A stretch of 64,000 bases of DNA from Haemonchus contortus (GCA_000469685.2 LS997565.1:16365293-16429292), one strand, 5' to 3'; counted from the stretch's first letter, positions 40,089 through 51,136 are shown. The notes: generated by a model not told the origin, from the letters alone. Made by a program: numbers and translations.

Positions 40089-40445
40089 TGTAGTGGGGTC
40101 GCTACCTCACAGTGTTTCTTGTTGAACTAACACAACCTAACACCGTGTTGGCGTGGATGGTAGGTCACGAGCATGGGTGGTCACGGATCGGCCATCTTGA
40201 TCGCGCGGGAAAGGGGCACTATATAAGACGCGCCGTGTGGCCCCTCTGCACCCCCCTTTCGTCTGGAAGCTGCTCGCCGGTCTACCTGCCTGATATTCTG
40301 GTACTTATTCTGTTCTGATTAACCAATAAAGCTATTGGATCTTTTTTACACTTCCATCATTCAGCAATTCCAAATCAAGTTTACAAACAATACTGAACAA
40401 TCTCAGCAATAAGACCCGCGTGGCAATCCTCTCAAATCACCGACA
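40089..40445 (+). repeat. 5' LTR
   Basis: 357 bp, TGTAG...CGACA. It contains a TATA box (CTATATAAG, 40219-40227) that would start transcription and a polyadenylation signal AATAAA at 40325-40330. Compared with the 3' LTR it has about 12 extra bases near 40112 and a CG more after the TATA box. Confidence 0.9.
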
Positions 40446-40448
40446 AAC

Positions 40449-40460
40449 TGGTGCATCGGC
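40449..40460 (+). promoter_or_regulatory. Primer binding site, tRNA-Gly
   Basis: TGGTGCATCGGC is the exact complement of the last 12 bases of a eukaryotic tRNA-Gly(GCC) with its CCA. It begins 4 bp after the LTR end, where minus-strand cDNA synthesis would be primed. Confidence 0.8.
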
Positions 40461-40530
40461 TTCAATAGAATTCAGGTTGGGATTTTCTTTTTTTTCTATA
40501 ATTATCAATATTACCCAATCAATCAATACC

Positions 40531-41590
40531 ATGTCACTGATTGCCACGCAGAAACGTCTCTTGACGACATTTACCAATAAACCTGAACATATCATCTCGA
40601 AGTTAAGGGAAGAGGCTTCGGCAGATGTCCTAGGAAGTTCGGCAGCGTCCCAGAACGATCTTATGGAATCGATACAACGACTAGAAGAGGGGAACAAGAT
40701 AGTGGGCGAAACTTCAGCGAAGATCGAAGAGAAATTGAACAGCTATGCCTCGACTGTGGACGCTCTTGGGGAACCATCCCCTAAGGAAATTGAAGTCTAC
40801 CAGGAGTACGCGGAAAGAGCAGAGGCATCAATATCGCAGGCATTCGACCTGCAAACTCTCCTGCAAGCCTTCATTCGATGAAAAGCCAAATGATGTCAGC
40901 AGAGACCGGGAGCCCCGATTGTACCGTAACCCAGCTCAAACCCAAACAGCTGGAGCTTCCGCCGTTACCAATACCGACCTTCGGGGGAGATTTTTGGGAG
41001 TGGGAGTTTTTGGGAAATGTTCATCAATAACATACATTCCCAGGACCTCCCAGAGATGTCAAGTACAACTACCTGTTGAGTGCCCTGAAGGGACCGGCGA
41101 AGGAAGCAATAAAAGATTCCAAGTAACAAAGGGCAACTATGAGAAAGCGATACAGTTTCTTCTATACAAGTACAACAACAAGGAGTTGTTAATCAAGGAG
41201 CTGATCGAACTACTGGATTGATGCTCTCTACGGAGCCCTTCAATCAAGGATCAGCGATGTCTTCTAGATGAAATCCAAGTTATAGCTACGCAGTTACAGG
41301 AAAAAGGGAAGAACATCAATAGCTCCTAGATAATTAAGAAAATTCTAGCCAAATTCCTAAGCAATATCATGCGCAAGGCTACCACCAGAAGGCAAAGAAT
41401 GGACCCTGAAGTGTCATTCACCATCAATCACTTGTTTCACCTGCTAGACGACCTCCTGTCGACGGAGGAGCTATGGTTAGCATATACAGGAGGTTTACCA
41501 AACAAGCAGCCTTCGAACGACATTATCAAGACGAACCATTCGTCACCTCGCTCATGCATGTACCGCCATGCTGAGCACCCATCCTTTTCG
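40531..41590 (+). pseudogene. BEL/Pao Gag region (DUF1759), frameshifted
   Basis: ATG at 40531 opens MSLIATQKRLLTTFTNKP and runs as one frame to a stop at 40881. The capsid-like DUF1759 part continues in other frames at 40890-41221 (pieces such as FGNCSS-region, YNYLLSAL-type and KGNYEKAIQFLLYKYNNKE) and 41369-41590 (LFHLLDDLLSTEE). Gag forms the particle that carries the element RNA. Two or more frameshifts make this copy defective, unless some reflect assembly errors. Confidence 0.75.
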
Positions 41591-42486
41591 TGCACGGCGA
41601 CCCGACCCGTCAAGCACGTTCTTCGTATCTTAGGCAAAAGCAACTATGCCTCCTGTGTGCCTCTCCAACACACAAAACTTCTGAATGTAAACGGCGGCCT
41701 TGCTTCAACTGCGAAGGACTCCACCATACTTCATGTTGCTACAAACAAAATCCATCAAAACCAGGTCCCAAAAAAGGCAGACAATCCAGCAGTTCCAACA
41801 AGAAGTTCAGAAAAAATTCCAAATCCAACAAGAGCAGCGGCGAGAACATTTCAAAAAACAATGCAATGATGCAAATGACTACGACGATTCAAGCAAAGGA
41901 ACTGTTCCGATCATCCCTACCCGTGGGTGAAATCACTGTAATTCACCCAGGTACAAGGAAATTGATGCAACTCGATGTTCTCCTGGATAGTGGAGCTGAA
42001 TTATCGTTCATCAATGAATCCCTAGCGGAAGAACTTTCTCTCCCAGTCATCAAGGAGGAGCCCATGAGGATACATACCTTTGGCTCCGAAGAAACCCGTC
42101 AAAGGTCTTGCGAGCTGGCCGAGTTGGAAGCTTGGGATAAGGAAGGATGCTTACACTCCTTGTGTCTCTACACAAACGATGTGATCACTTCTCCCTCAAC
42201 CAGTCCGCGTATACAAGAATCAGACAATGAAACTATACGAAATCTGAACATCCCAATCCAAAATCTCAATATCAATAAACGAAACTCCAGGTCAGCAATA
42301 CTTGTCGGGTGCGATCAGATGTGGTCATTTTCCGGACTAACAATTCTCCCGACGAAATTGGGCTACATTGTCTCCGGAAGAGTACAGACCACGCTTAATC
42401 AAAATCATCAGCATATATCCCTGACTTCCTCGGCTCAAGACGAAAGTATGAAGGGGACAACTACTGGTCCATGGATATTCACGTGA
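41590..42486 (+). CDS. BEL/Pao zinc knuckles and aspartic protease (DUF1758), open segment
   Basis: A 298-codon open stretch, part of the original Gag-Pol frame. Residues 20-50 carry paired Cys/His knuckles (CLLCASPTHKTSEC and CFNCEGLHHTSCC), which bind RNA. A Lys/Ser-rich linker follows, then the protease with LLDSGAELSFI around residue 130, where DSG is the active-site triad, and GCDQMWSF near residue 240. The protease would process the polyprotein. The start is not a real initiation codon (GTG at 41590); the segment was read from upstream. Confidence 0.8.
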   Translation: MHGDPTRQARSSYLRQKQLCLLCASPTHKTSECKRRPCFNCEGLHHTSCCYKQNPSKPGPKKGRQSSSSNKKFRKNSKSNKSSGENISKNNAMMQMTTTIQAKELFRSSLPVGEITVIHPGTRKLMQLDVLLDSGAELSFINESLAEELSLPVIKEEPMRIHTFGSEETRQRSCELAELEAWDKEGCLHSLCLYTNDVITSPSTSPRIQESDNETIRNLNIPIQNLNINKRNSRSAILVGCDQMWSFSGLTILPTKLGYIVSGRVQTTLNQNHQHISLTSSAQDESMKGTTTGPWIFT

Positions 42487-42509
42487 ACACCATCACACCC
42501 TACGACATA

Positions 42510-43560
42510 ACAATATCGGAGCAAGAGCAGGAAATTAGGGAGAAATATTGGACTTTAGACGCCGCCGGAACAGAAGAGTTCACGGGATCCTAAGAAAAAT
42601 TCGTGACGCAATAGACAGAGCGGTCTGGGATAAATTCAATAACTCTGTAGAACAACGCGATGACGGATACTACGTCCGTCTACCGTGGAGAGAAAATCAT
42701 CCATCTCTTCCGGACAACTACGCCTTGGCGTACCGAACGAAGACTCGTCAATGTTTGGACATCACTGAAAAAGGACAGCAATCTTCTCGAACAATATCAT
42801 AACGTCTTCCACGAACAGCTTCAAAAAAGAATCGTGGAGCCAGTAAACAGTAGCACTGCACCTACTGGGAAAACAGTACACTACGAACCTCATCAGCCGG
42901 TATTGACACCACAGAAGAGGACGACAAAACTGAGGATAGTCTTTGACGCCTCTTCGCACTATAAGGAATGTCCTTCCCTCAATGATGTCCTACATAGGGG
43001 ACCTGTCCTACTACCGGTCTTATACGGCCTACTGCTCAGATTTCGGATTGGAACAATAGCTCTCATCTCCGGTGTTGAGAAAGCTTTCCTGCAAATACGT
43101 CTACACGAAGCTGACGGAGACGCCATGCGCTGCCTGTGACTCAAGAACTTCAGAAAGCCCCCGGACAAAAGCAATAGTCAAATTCTCCGGTTTACCCGTG
43201 TCACGTTTGGGCTGAAATCCTCCCCATTTCTTGTAGCAGGAACGACACAATACCATCTGAACAAATTCCTGGAGGATGCGCTAGCACAGGAAATTAAGGA
43301 AAATATTTACGTCGATAATTTGATCCTGACATCCGATACACTTCAGAAGTCAACTGAGCTCTACAGAAAGGCCAAGCAGATTTTCATCGATCTTGGCATG
43401 AATCTGCGGGAGTTTACGTCAAACAATAGCACGGTGATGCAAACGATACAAGAGACAGACAAGGCCGACACTCCACAACCGAAAGTACTCGGATCAAATG
43501 GAATCCCCAAGCGGATACCCTACTTGCGACATGCTCTATTCCGGAGGTTTTGACAGTCAC
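42510..43560 (+). pseudogene. BEL/Pao reverse transcriptase, inactive
   Basis: Fingers and palm are recognisable: VHYEPHQPVLTPQKRTTKLR, IVFDASSHYK, SLNDVLHRGP, then ISGVEKAFLQIRL. The Asp normally present in the SDVEKAF motif is Gly here (GGT at 43071). An in-frame TGA at 43137 cuts the protein where MRCLW-type sequence is expected. The second catalytic site reads YVDN (43308-43319) rather than YXDD. Later thumb sequence lies at 43320-43553. The first two changes alone abolish activity. Confidence 0.8.
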
Positions 43561-44170
43561 CAAAAGAGCAATAACAAGTGCATTAGCCAGTGTCTATGAT
43601 CCGTTGGGTTGGTTAGTCCCCTTACTTCATAAAGCCCGAACATTTCTCCAGTTCCTCTGGAAAGAGAAACACGACTGGGACAGCACTATACCAGCCAACA
43701 AAGCAGCTGAATGGACACAGATTCTAGGCAATATTCAAGGGTTCAGCAGGGAAATACCTCGTTTTCTCGCCTGTAAGAAGAGCACTGTGACACTGGTGAC
43801 TTTCACTGTTGCGAGTACAACAGGAGTAGCAGCCTGTGTTTACCACTATCATCCAATAACAAACTCTTCTAGACTGCTCATGGTCAAATCGAAGCTTCCT
43901 TCACTACAAGAGCAGACAAAATACCAAAGATAGAACTCAACACATTCACTTTAGCAATGCGTCTCAGCTACTCAATCCTAACGCAGCTGCAAAAAGTCCT
44001 CAATATTCAAGGAATTTACGTCTTCTCTGACTCTGAAATCGTCCTCAGTTGGATCAAGAAGGGCCCCCGGCGTGAAATGGGAGTGTTCATACATAATCGG
44101 CTGGAAGAAATACGACGAATCGCAAACCACATAATTGGCCACGAACGCTTTGTCAAATACGGCTAAGTTG
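43550..44170 (+). pseudogene. BEL/Pao RNase H-like / peptidase A17 region, frameshifted
   Basis: 43550-43933 contains KRAITSALASVYDPLGWLVP and FLQFLWKEKHDWD, typical of the Pao region behind the RT. 43957-44166 contains GIYVFSDSEIVLSWIKKGP, the RNase H-like strand with DSEI. Frames do not connect and 44166 ends in a stop. Removes RNA from the RNA-DNA hybrid in active elements. Confidence 0.7.
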
Positions 44171-44799
44171 CATCCGAGGACAACCCTGTCGATTGTGGAA
44201 CAAGGGGTCCTGACATCAAAAGAATTCCCTAATCACCACTGGCGGACTGGACCCTGGTTTTTGCAGAAAGACGAGACGGAATGGCCAGCAAAGAACGCAA
44301 TATATGAAGCTCCGCAAGACATCAAAGGAGAGGAAATTATTATAATATCCCTCTCAGGAACCACGACTACCCCATCTTATCTACCACACACGACACATCA
44401 ATTCACGATGACTTCGAACTAATTCAGCGAGGCCACAAACGAACGCTTACCAAAGCTAAATGGATAGTAGCGTACGCTAAGCGGTTCATTAGAGTCTCGC
44501 TTCTCGCGCTAATAAAAAGAGCAATAATAGCAATGCACCTCTATCTAATAGCAATGTACCTCTATCACTGTTCAATAGCGAAATTATTGAAAATTCTGGA
44601 CCCCTCACCGGCCAAGAAATCGTGTTCGCTGGTAAGATGATAATCATGCACCATCAAAGGGATCACCAACTTCCTCAAACCTAAGCTGCAATATCTCAAT
44701 ATTCGACCAGATGCCGAAGGCATTTTACGTTGCTATGGACGACTGGGAAAAGCTCAACTACCCATAGGAGCTAAGTATCCCATATTCGTCTTACAGGAG

Positions 44800-45596
44800 A
44801 CATTGCTTGCGGAAATTATCATCCAAGACATTCATAATAAATATCACCCAGGGACAAATCACACAATGTCTCTCGTGCGACAAAAATACTGGATCCCTCA
44901 GTTTCGTTTTCAAGTATATCGACTGATAAAAAAATGTCTTCAGTGCCAGAAACTGAAAAATTTGCCATATCAATATCCTGCTCAAGAAGACCTCCCGAAG
45001 AAAGAGTAGCTGAATCTTCTCCTTTCGCCCACACCGGACTGGACTACTTTGGTCCGCTACCGATCAAGCAGCCGAATGGTGACAAAGGAAAGTGCTACGG
45101 CTCAATAATCACCTGTATGGTCACGCGCCTACTGCATCTTGACATTGTCACCGATTCATCAACCGTAGCATTTTCGCGAATGTTACGTAGATTTTTCGCT
45201 CGACGAGGAGTGCCAAGAACAATAATAAGCGACAACGCTTCCACGTTTCTATTGGGCGGAGCAATAGAACGAGAAAACTTCCCAACAGCTCCCACGGACA
45301 GAACGATAGCGGAAGCATTGAGCAATAGAGAGATTCGCTGGAAGCACATGACGCCGTTCGTCCCTTGGCAAGGAGGTTTTTATGAAAGACTTGTCGAATC
45401 CGTAAAGCACTCTTTCTGCAAAACCCTCCGTGGATCAATAGTGACGATCGAAGAACTTTCAACAATAGTCATTGAAATCGAATCGATGCTCAATACTCGA
45501 ACTCTTACCTACATCGGCAAGGACATGGACACGTCTCAAATCCTGCGCCCAATAGATTTTCTCCAGAAAGATATGGAACTCGTTTTTCAACCTTGA
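44800..45596 (+). CDS. BEL/Pao integrase, core intact
   Basis: The zinc-binding N-terminus is at 44803-45009 (HNKYHPGTNH, then CLQCQKL), in a different frame from the core. The core (44934-45596) has all three catalytic acids in context: GLDYFGP, IISDNAS, and GGFYERLVESVKH, that is D, D and E. It also has the KMT/WKHMTPFVPWQ neighbourhood usual for BEL/Pao. Inserts cDNA into host DNA, making the 5-bp duplication. The core is open to the TGA at 45594-45596. Confidence 0.8.
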
Positions 45597-45681
45597 GACG
45601 AGGAGAAGAAAGATGTGACGAATTTTACTTTCCTCTCAGTGAAATACCTTCGATACAACAAGGAATCAAGAATAGCAGCAC

Positions 45682-46554
45682 TTGAAATGCAAACTTACAG
45701 AGAAGTTCTGCCAAATCTGGCAAGCTGAATATCTGACGAGTTTGCGAGAAAAGCATGACTCGGCGTTGGACCATAAAAAAGGGTGCAACAAGGAACCACG
45801 AGAAAGACAACTCGAACTGATCTGCGAAGCAATACTTCCACGTTATTCTTGGAAAACGGGAATCGTCGAGAAGCTCGTGATGAACAAGCAAGGAATAGTA
45901 CGAAAAGCAGTAATCCGTCTAGCAAACCGTCGCTTAATTCGTCGACCTATCAAGCTCCTAGTTCCCCTAAAGTTGGAGGACGAATACCCAGATGCTCTGA
46001 GTCTGAATACTCTGAGTGCCGATGAATTCAAAACGCAACCACAATGTAATCTGCGCCATCACAGACAAGTCAGTTACAACGACGACAATAACAACACACA
46101 GAATCAGCTGTCCTCAAGCACAACTCACTGTTTCACCATACTGCAAATCGTAGTTTGCACGGCGTTACTGGGCACAAGCGAAGTGATGTGCCTGGAAAAC
46201 CACACCATCCTCCATCGAGACATCAGACCCTCCGCAACAATAGGGTGCCGGATGTTACAATACGATCCGAATCCACGAAAGTGGATAAACGTCGTCTACC
46301 CCAACCCATGCACGGGATTTCTTGAAATTGACTATCCCAGAGCAAAAAAGGAAATAATCCATTCTATATTTCAACCAATCACTAAAAACATCAATATAAA
46401 AGCAATATTATCAATACCCATGACGTACAATATCTACGTACAGTACTCGTTCCATCCTCGATATATGCATCATTTCAGACCGCCATTTATCATTATGGCT
46501 GGAGAAAGTGCGTACAAGGCGGACTTCGAGTTCACCGCTTCGCTCTACATGTAA
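45682..46554 (+). CDS. DUF5641-type integrase tail and unassigned hydrophobic segment
   Basis: The first 110 residues (FCQIWQAEYLTSLREKH, then AILPRYSWKTGIVEKLV, RKAVIRLANRRLIRRPIKLL) match the DUF5641 C-terminal module of BEL/Pao integrases. From about residue 150 a hydrophobic stretch FTILQIVVCTALLGTSEVMC resembles a signal peptide or membrane anchor, followed by about 120 residues with Cys (GCRMLQYDP, NPCTGFLEI). Some BEL elements carry an env-like third ORF; this could be the rest of one, but no diagnostic motif was seen. Confidence 0.6.
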   Translation: MKCKLTEKFCQIWQAEYLTSLREKHDSALDHKKGCNKEPRERQLELICEAILPRYSWKTGIVEKLVMNKQGIVRKAVIRLANRRLIRRPIKLLVPLKLEDEYPDALSLNTLSADEFKTQPQCNLRHHRQVSYNDDNNNTQNQLSSSTTHCFTILQIVVCTALLGTSEVMCLENHTILHRDIRPSATIGCRMLQYDPNPRKWINVVYPNPCTGFLEIDYPRAKKEIIHSIFQPITKNINIKAILSIPMTYNIYVQYSFHPRYMHHFRPPFIIMAGESAYKADFEFTASLYM

Positions 46555-46916
46555 AAAATCTCGGCGGATGATTTGGAAATCGACATGACAACATCCCTAC
46601 ACGAGATTAAGCAGCACCTGAAAATGGCCCGAACACTGGATTCGCAACTCACTCACCATCTCCTATCCACGACTGAAAAACAAGTGGAGTAGAATTCATG
46701 CTGTATGCGAGTCGCTTACTGAGGACGGCAGTGTATGCAAAGGAAAAGATCTTGTGGTACACACAGCGCTACAAGCTGGTAAATATATTCCGCATGGCAA
46801 CCAATACCGGTTGTGTTTCAGAGAAAAAAAAGAGGAATGGTACGAAGATAAGGAGCATGATACCGATCAACTATCCTCGAAAGTGGCATACGAACTGAAG
46901 ATATTGGACCGACACA

Positions 46917-47585
46917 TTGCTGACATCGAAGAAGAGATCAACATTGCAGAAAAAAGTGCTTGCAGAAAAAACCGAAAACACTCAAAACTTCATCAGCACA
47001 TTCAACACTGCAATGGAGAAAGTTGAAAAAACGATCGTTGACACTATAGCCAAGATGAAGGAAAATCAACCTCGGATCAGTCATGACAAAAAACGACGTT
47101 CTTCTGAGAATGATCCCAGAGATCCAACTCCGCGCAAAGTTCAACTGCTATCGGACGATGATTATTTGGAGAAACTAATTGAGGAAAACCACGACGACCA
47201 CGACGAATATGACGAACGTCGCCAAAAAGAAGAAGAAAGCCGGCGTAGGGATCGCCAGGAATACACTGAAGACTTAGAAAACGAGCTGGACCAACTTCAT
47301 CAGGGACGCACCCTACTACCTCACAGAAAAATCGGAGACGGACCTGAAACTGTCCCTGAGCACATGAAATGTACCTTCTGTGGCATTTACGGATGCCACT
47401 ATTCAGATTCCTGCTTATTGATCACTGATGGTGACGCGAGCTACCGGTTCATACAGAGGGAAAGGCGTTGCCGACTATGCCTCGAAAAGAACCACGGTCC
47501 TGACGATTGCAGAACTGAGGAAAAATCATGCTGGTATTGCGATGTTATCATGGATACGGCCCTAGACTCCCTGATCAGCAAGTAG
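46917..47585 (+). CDS. Terminal Cys/His zinc-finger ORF of the BEL/Pao element
   Basis: About 220 codons in one frame just before the 3' LTR; no ATG near the start, so it was read from upstream or by splicing. The N-terminal half is a charged coiled-coil-like region (for example KVEKTIVDTIAKMKENQ, DEYDERRQKEEESRRRD). The C-terminal third has spaced cysteines: CTFCGIYGCHYSDSC, then CRLCLEKNHGPDDC and CWYC. The pattern resembles tandem zinc knuckles. A second knuckle protein at this place is unusual; it may be a nucleocapsid-like or regulatory protein. Confidence 0.6.
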   Translation: MLTSKKRSTLQKKVLAEKTENTQNFISTFNTAMEKVEKTIVDTIAKMKENQPRISHDKKRRSSENDPRDPTPRKVQLLSDDDYLEKLIEENHDDHDEYDERRQKEEESRRRDRQEYTEDLENELDQLHQGRTLLPHRKIGDGPETVPEHMKCTFCGIYGCHYSDSCLLITDGDASYRFIQRERRCRLCLEKNHGPDDCRTEEKSCWYCDVIMDTALDSLISK

Positions 47586-47703
47586 AAGCACCATAGAGCT
47601 CTTTGTAGAGTACCTGATTCGAAGGATCGTATCACGAAAAAAATCAGGGCCATCAAAGTGGAAATCAACCGCGCAAAATACGAACAAGACGCGCCGGCCG
47701 GAG

Positions 47704-48046
47704 TGTAGCGAAGTCGCTACCTCACAGTAACTAACACAGCCTAACACCGTGTTGGCGTGGATGGTAGGTCACGAGCATGGGTGATCACGGATCGGCCATC
47801 TTGATCGCGCGGGAAAGGGGCACTATATAAGACGCCGTGTGGCCCCTCGGTACCCCCCTTTCGTCTGGAAGCTGCTCGCCGGTCTACCTGCCTGATATTC
47901 TGGTACTTATTCTGTTCTGACTAACCAATAAAGCTATTGGATCCTTTTTACACTTCCATTATTCAGCAATTCCAAATCAAGTTTACAACAATACTGAACA
48001 ATCTCAGCAATAAGACCCGCGTGGCAGCCCTCTTAAATCACCGACA
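47704..48046 (+). repeat. 3' LTR
   Basis: 343 bp, TGTAG...CGACA, with AATAAA at 47927-47932. Nearly identical to 40089-40445. The expected purine tract just upstream is poor (GGCCGGAG). Confidence 0.9.
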
Positions 48047-48051
48047 ATTAG
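48047..48051. repeat. Target site duplication ATTAG, right
   Basis: Exact match to 40084-40088. Confidence 0.85.
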
Positions 48052-49155
48052 CTCATTCTCTGGCAGATGAGTTTTTGAGTGCAAAAACAAACACTACCTA
48101 CTTCGAAAGCAGAGTTGTCAATAGAAAAGATTTTTCATCAAATATGGTATCTCCTCAGTTTATGCATCGATAGGATGGAAAAGGGTGTTCTGGTGTACAT
48201 GTCTATGTTTGGGCGTTCACAAGTGAGGACGAAGACTGAGAGGATACCAAAGCTTCGAGGACCGCGCAACCGCAAGATGTGACATCTAATGACCATCCAC
48301 TCCAAGTGATTGGGGCACGCATGGCACCACTCTGGCAAATGAACACTTTCTGACGCGTGTTTCTTTTATGTCTTCATGCACCGAACATATGGCTAGAACT
48401 TCATTACTAACGACACATTATGTTTAACACCACCTGCCAGGAAGTTTCTAAGGAACACTCGTGTACGTGGTTACTCCACAACCACTTCTTTACTGTCAGC
48501 GTTACTATGGTGAGCTGTGAGAAGCCATAGTGAGTGATCTTACAGCAGCCTGTGGTACGGAGTACATGTCTTTGAAACATACTGCCTGAACATTGCCAAT
48601 AAATACTAAAGTATGGCCCGATCTAAAGTGATGGTTCCTTCCTCGTACCCGTTATCAGTCACGAGGCAATTATTCTCGAGTCTGACTACCTATATAACTG
48701 AACAACTCATAAGGTTCTTGGTTCAGTTCGGTTACAAGTGAGGAGATATGAAAGCAACAATAATCTCCATAATTCCCTTCACAACCATTCAGATTTGAAG
48801 AAGCGGTTTTAAATTGTCACCAATGCGCTTCGCGTTTCTACTTCTCACTGTATAGCCCAACTTGTTGGAACCAGTTGGGCTAACACACATTACAATATCT
48901 ACCATGAGGTCAGACAGCGGAATGTTTGTTGTATCAGAATAAGATGATACTGTCAAAATGCTTTTAAATGAATTTCTTCCTGAAGGAGGATAGCTGCTCA
49001 AATCGACAGACGATACTGAATCACGGTACTGCTTCCTAGGTTTCATTTTTGAAACTGGGCATCAGAAGCAGAACACCCAATAACGTAGTATTCTTTCAAG
49101 AGTGTAGCCATCAATAACATTTGTATTGACAATTTGCTCTTAATTTAATTGAAGG
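48052..49155. other. Intron of R2
   Basis: A minus-strand open stretch (48789-49046) starts at an ATG and contains SYPPSGRNSFKSILTV, but has no recognised domain or convincing splice sites. Otherwise non-coding. Confidence 0.4.
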
Positions 49156-49159
49156 GAAT

Positions 49160-49290
49160 AGTGCATCGGCACGGAGGTGGAGTAGCAGCGAAAGCACTGA
49201 CTTGTACTTTGGATGGCCTCCACAAGTAATTGCATAGGCCACATACGCATTCATATTTCACTACGATCTTGGATTGAAGTCGAAAACGGT
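49160..49290 (+). mobile_element. tRNA-derived SINE, partial copy
   Basis: GGCACGGAGGTGGAGTAGC, AAAGCACTGACTTG, GCATAGGCCACATACGCATT and CACTACGATCTTGGATT match successive parts of the copy at 27306, with the B-box region deleted. Confidence 0.55.
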
Positions 49291-49587
49291 CAGTAGAGCG
49301 TTTGATGATGCCTGATACCGACAGATGCCCATGTAAAAGTTTTGCTACCCTACATCTTCTCTTCTGTGGGAGTTTGATCCCCCTGTGATCTGCTTCCTGA
49401 CAATGTGACGCATGCAAATGATTGATGAGTAGAGCAATTTCGGTGTGAAATACATATAGGCTGTGATAGTGGAGTAATCCCTACTTAGTGAAAATTTTCG
49501 ACATGATTTTGATGTGTGATACACTCATTCATTTTTGTGTATGATTCTATTTCAATTCTTAGGAAGCAGATCTCATCAGCAACTCAC

Positions 49588-50034
49588 GGCATCTTTCGTC
49601 CCACGAAATTTCCGATCCTAGTTTGGCTTCAAGTTTTTTTCTGATATTAACTGGATGACAAAAACTTGTGTTGTTGTGGAACCAAAAGTGCGGTTCTGGA
49701 CCGGTAACCGTCATCGTCAAAATTTCAGCAATGTGCCTCAACTCTCGGTTGTTTATAATCCTCACCACACGCTCTGAATGGAAAGGGATGTTTTTCTCTG
49801 AAAACTGTGCCCCATGAAATTCGGTAAGAAAAATGCTCTTACGCTGCCATCCATCAATCACAAGATTTCTGAGCATGCTCAAACTCATAGCTTCTATTCC
49901 GTTCACAGTTACGGTACCGTAAACTTTGTGTATCCGCTGCCAAACCTCTATCCCCTCATCGTTCGCTGGATATAACAAATCACCGACTAATGCCGAGCAG
50001 TCCGTACGTTTCAAAGCCATCTTCATTGTGCAAT
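49588..50034 (-). CDS. R2 exon: first receptor L domain
   Basis: The acceptor ATGTCTTCAG and donor GTGAGT bound 447 nt, phases 1 and 1, in one open frame of 148 codons. Motifs: RTDCSALVGDLLYP, then KVYGTVTVNGIEAM, LSMLRNLVIDGW, VVRIINNRELRHIAEIL and closing WDERC. This is the strand and turn pattern of a receptor L domain, with cysteines at both ends. The intact sister of the broken R1 exon at 1435-1877. Donor phase joins to the L-domain cassette at 40022 across the BEL/Pao insertion. Confidence 0.85.
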
Positions 50035-51051
50035 CTGAAGACATTCTAATAGGCTATAGGATAATGGTGCGTGAGCAGAGGACTTTCTGCGACAAGTAAT
50101 CTATGGGATATTGGCGTACTAGGGGAAAAGACCTTCTAGCAGTGGTCATCCCCACCAATTTCCGATGAAAGCCACCTAAAGCGAAGGGCAAACTCTAATT
50201 TTGGAATAAGAAACAGAAAGTGTCGAAAAAGGGAAAATGTCATGTTGAAGGTACAGCTCACGATATTTTTGAGATATCCAGTTTCTGACAAGTAGTGAAA
50301 GTGGTAATCCAGAATAGTGCAGAAGGTCGATGAAAAAGCGAAAAGCGGCATATTTGGACAAATGGAAGGCTTCAAAAGGGAATAAAATCTTAGTTGGACG
50401 AGAGTATGACAAAAAAAAATTACATGAAAGGTGTATTTGGGTGGCTGCTCGAATGTGTGCCCCATGTGCACAACTGGCTAGGTACAGCAAGCCGGCTCCC
50501 TGCACCGTGTGCGTCTCGATTTCAATAGTACAACTTCTACAGCCTCTGCAACGCTTGAGAAGTTGTCACCCTTGGGTGTATACGTCGTCTAAGCCAGCTT
50601 CGTGGCCCTTAATACGCCCCTTTGGCTATTTTTCTTTGACACGACAGCATTCCCTGCGCTAACCCTGGGAGTCGCATATTCATCTCAAAGGAAATCTCAA
50701 AACCCATTTTCATCGTGTACTGTGTCTTCAGAAATAATTGGGGAAAATTACTCTCGGAGTCAGAACAGCAAGTCTACCGAAGCATCAGAGACGTGTGGGA
50801 TCATTCGGAGATTACCTTACAACTGTTATGATACTTTTATAGAGATGAGTACCCCGTGTGGAAGGCATGTAAGGAAGATCGGAGGAAGGTAGTCGGTTCA
50901 CTGCCGAGAAAGCACCGTGCTTAAGAAAATAGATGTAGGCTGACTCTAATCAACACCTCATCGTTGGAGATAAGACGAACTAATTGTACAAGGATAACAG
51001 AAATTAAGGTTCAGAACGTTATCGTAACAACAGTATAAATAGGCGACCTAC
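50035..51051. other. Intron of R2
   Basis: About 1 kb, with short ORFs on both strands and no recognisable exon or repeat. Confidence 0.5.
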
Positions 51052-51136
51052 CTTGCGGAGTGCCAATGTCTACCGTGAATGGTGCACCGGTAACACCCTC
51101 GGGTTGCAGCTTCTCATTAGCTCTGATGAAGATTTC
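51052..51136 (-). CDS. R2 exon of 85 nt before the first L domain
   Basis: The acceptor GCCTCTAG and donor GTAGG bound 85 nt (phase 0 in, 1 out): EIFIRANEKLQPEG, VTGAPFTVDIG. The same length and splice phases as R1 exon 2116-2200. Function of the segment is unknown. Confidence 0.75.

Larger units (their letters stand above)
40089..48046 (+). mobile_element. BEL/Pao LTR retrotransposon, structurally complete
   Basis: 7958 bp flanked by an ATTAG duplication. Order: LTR, tRNA-Gly primer site, Gag (DUF1759), zinc knuckles, aspartic protease (DUF1758), reverse transcriptase, RNase H-like/peptidase A17 region, integrase with DUF5641 tail, an unassigned ORF with a hydrophobic segment, a Cys/His ORF, LTR. 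The domain order and the Pao-type Gag and protease define BEL/Pao. Gag, RT and RNase H regions are broken by shifts and a stop. The LTRs are nearly identical apart from a roughly 12-bp indel and scattered substitutions, so insertion was fairly recent. It sits in an R2 intron, opposite to the gene. Confidence 0.9.

Noticed and set aside
46060..46554. Env-like glycoprotein of the BEL/Pao element
   Set aside because: Only a hydrophobic segment and a few cysteines are seen; no diagnostic motif, so the function is left open.
48789..49046. 85-codon minus-strand ORF as a gene
   Set aside because: No domain, no good splice signals and no counterpart near R1.
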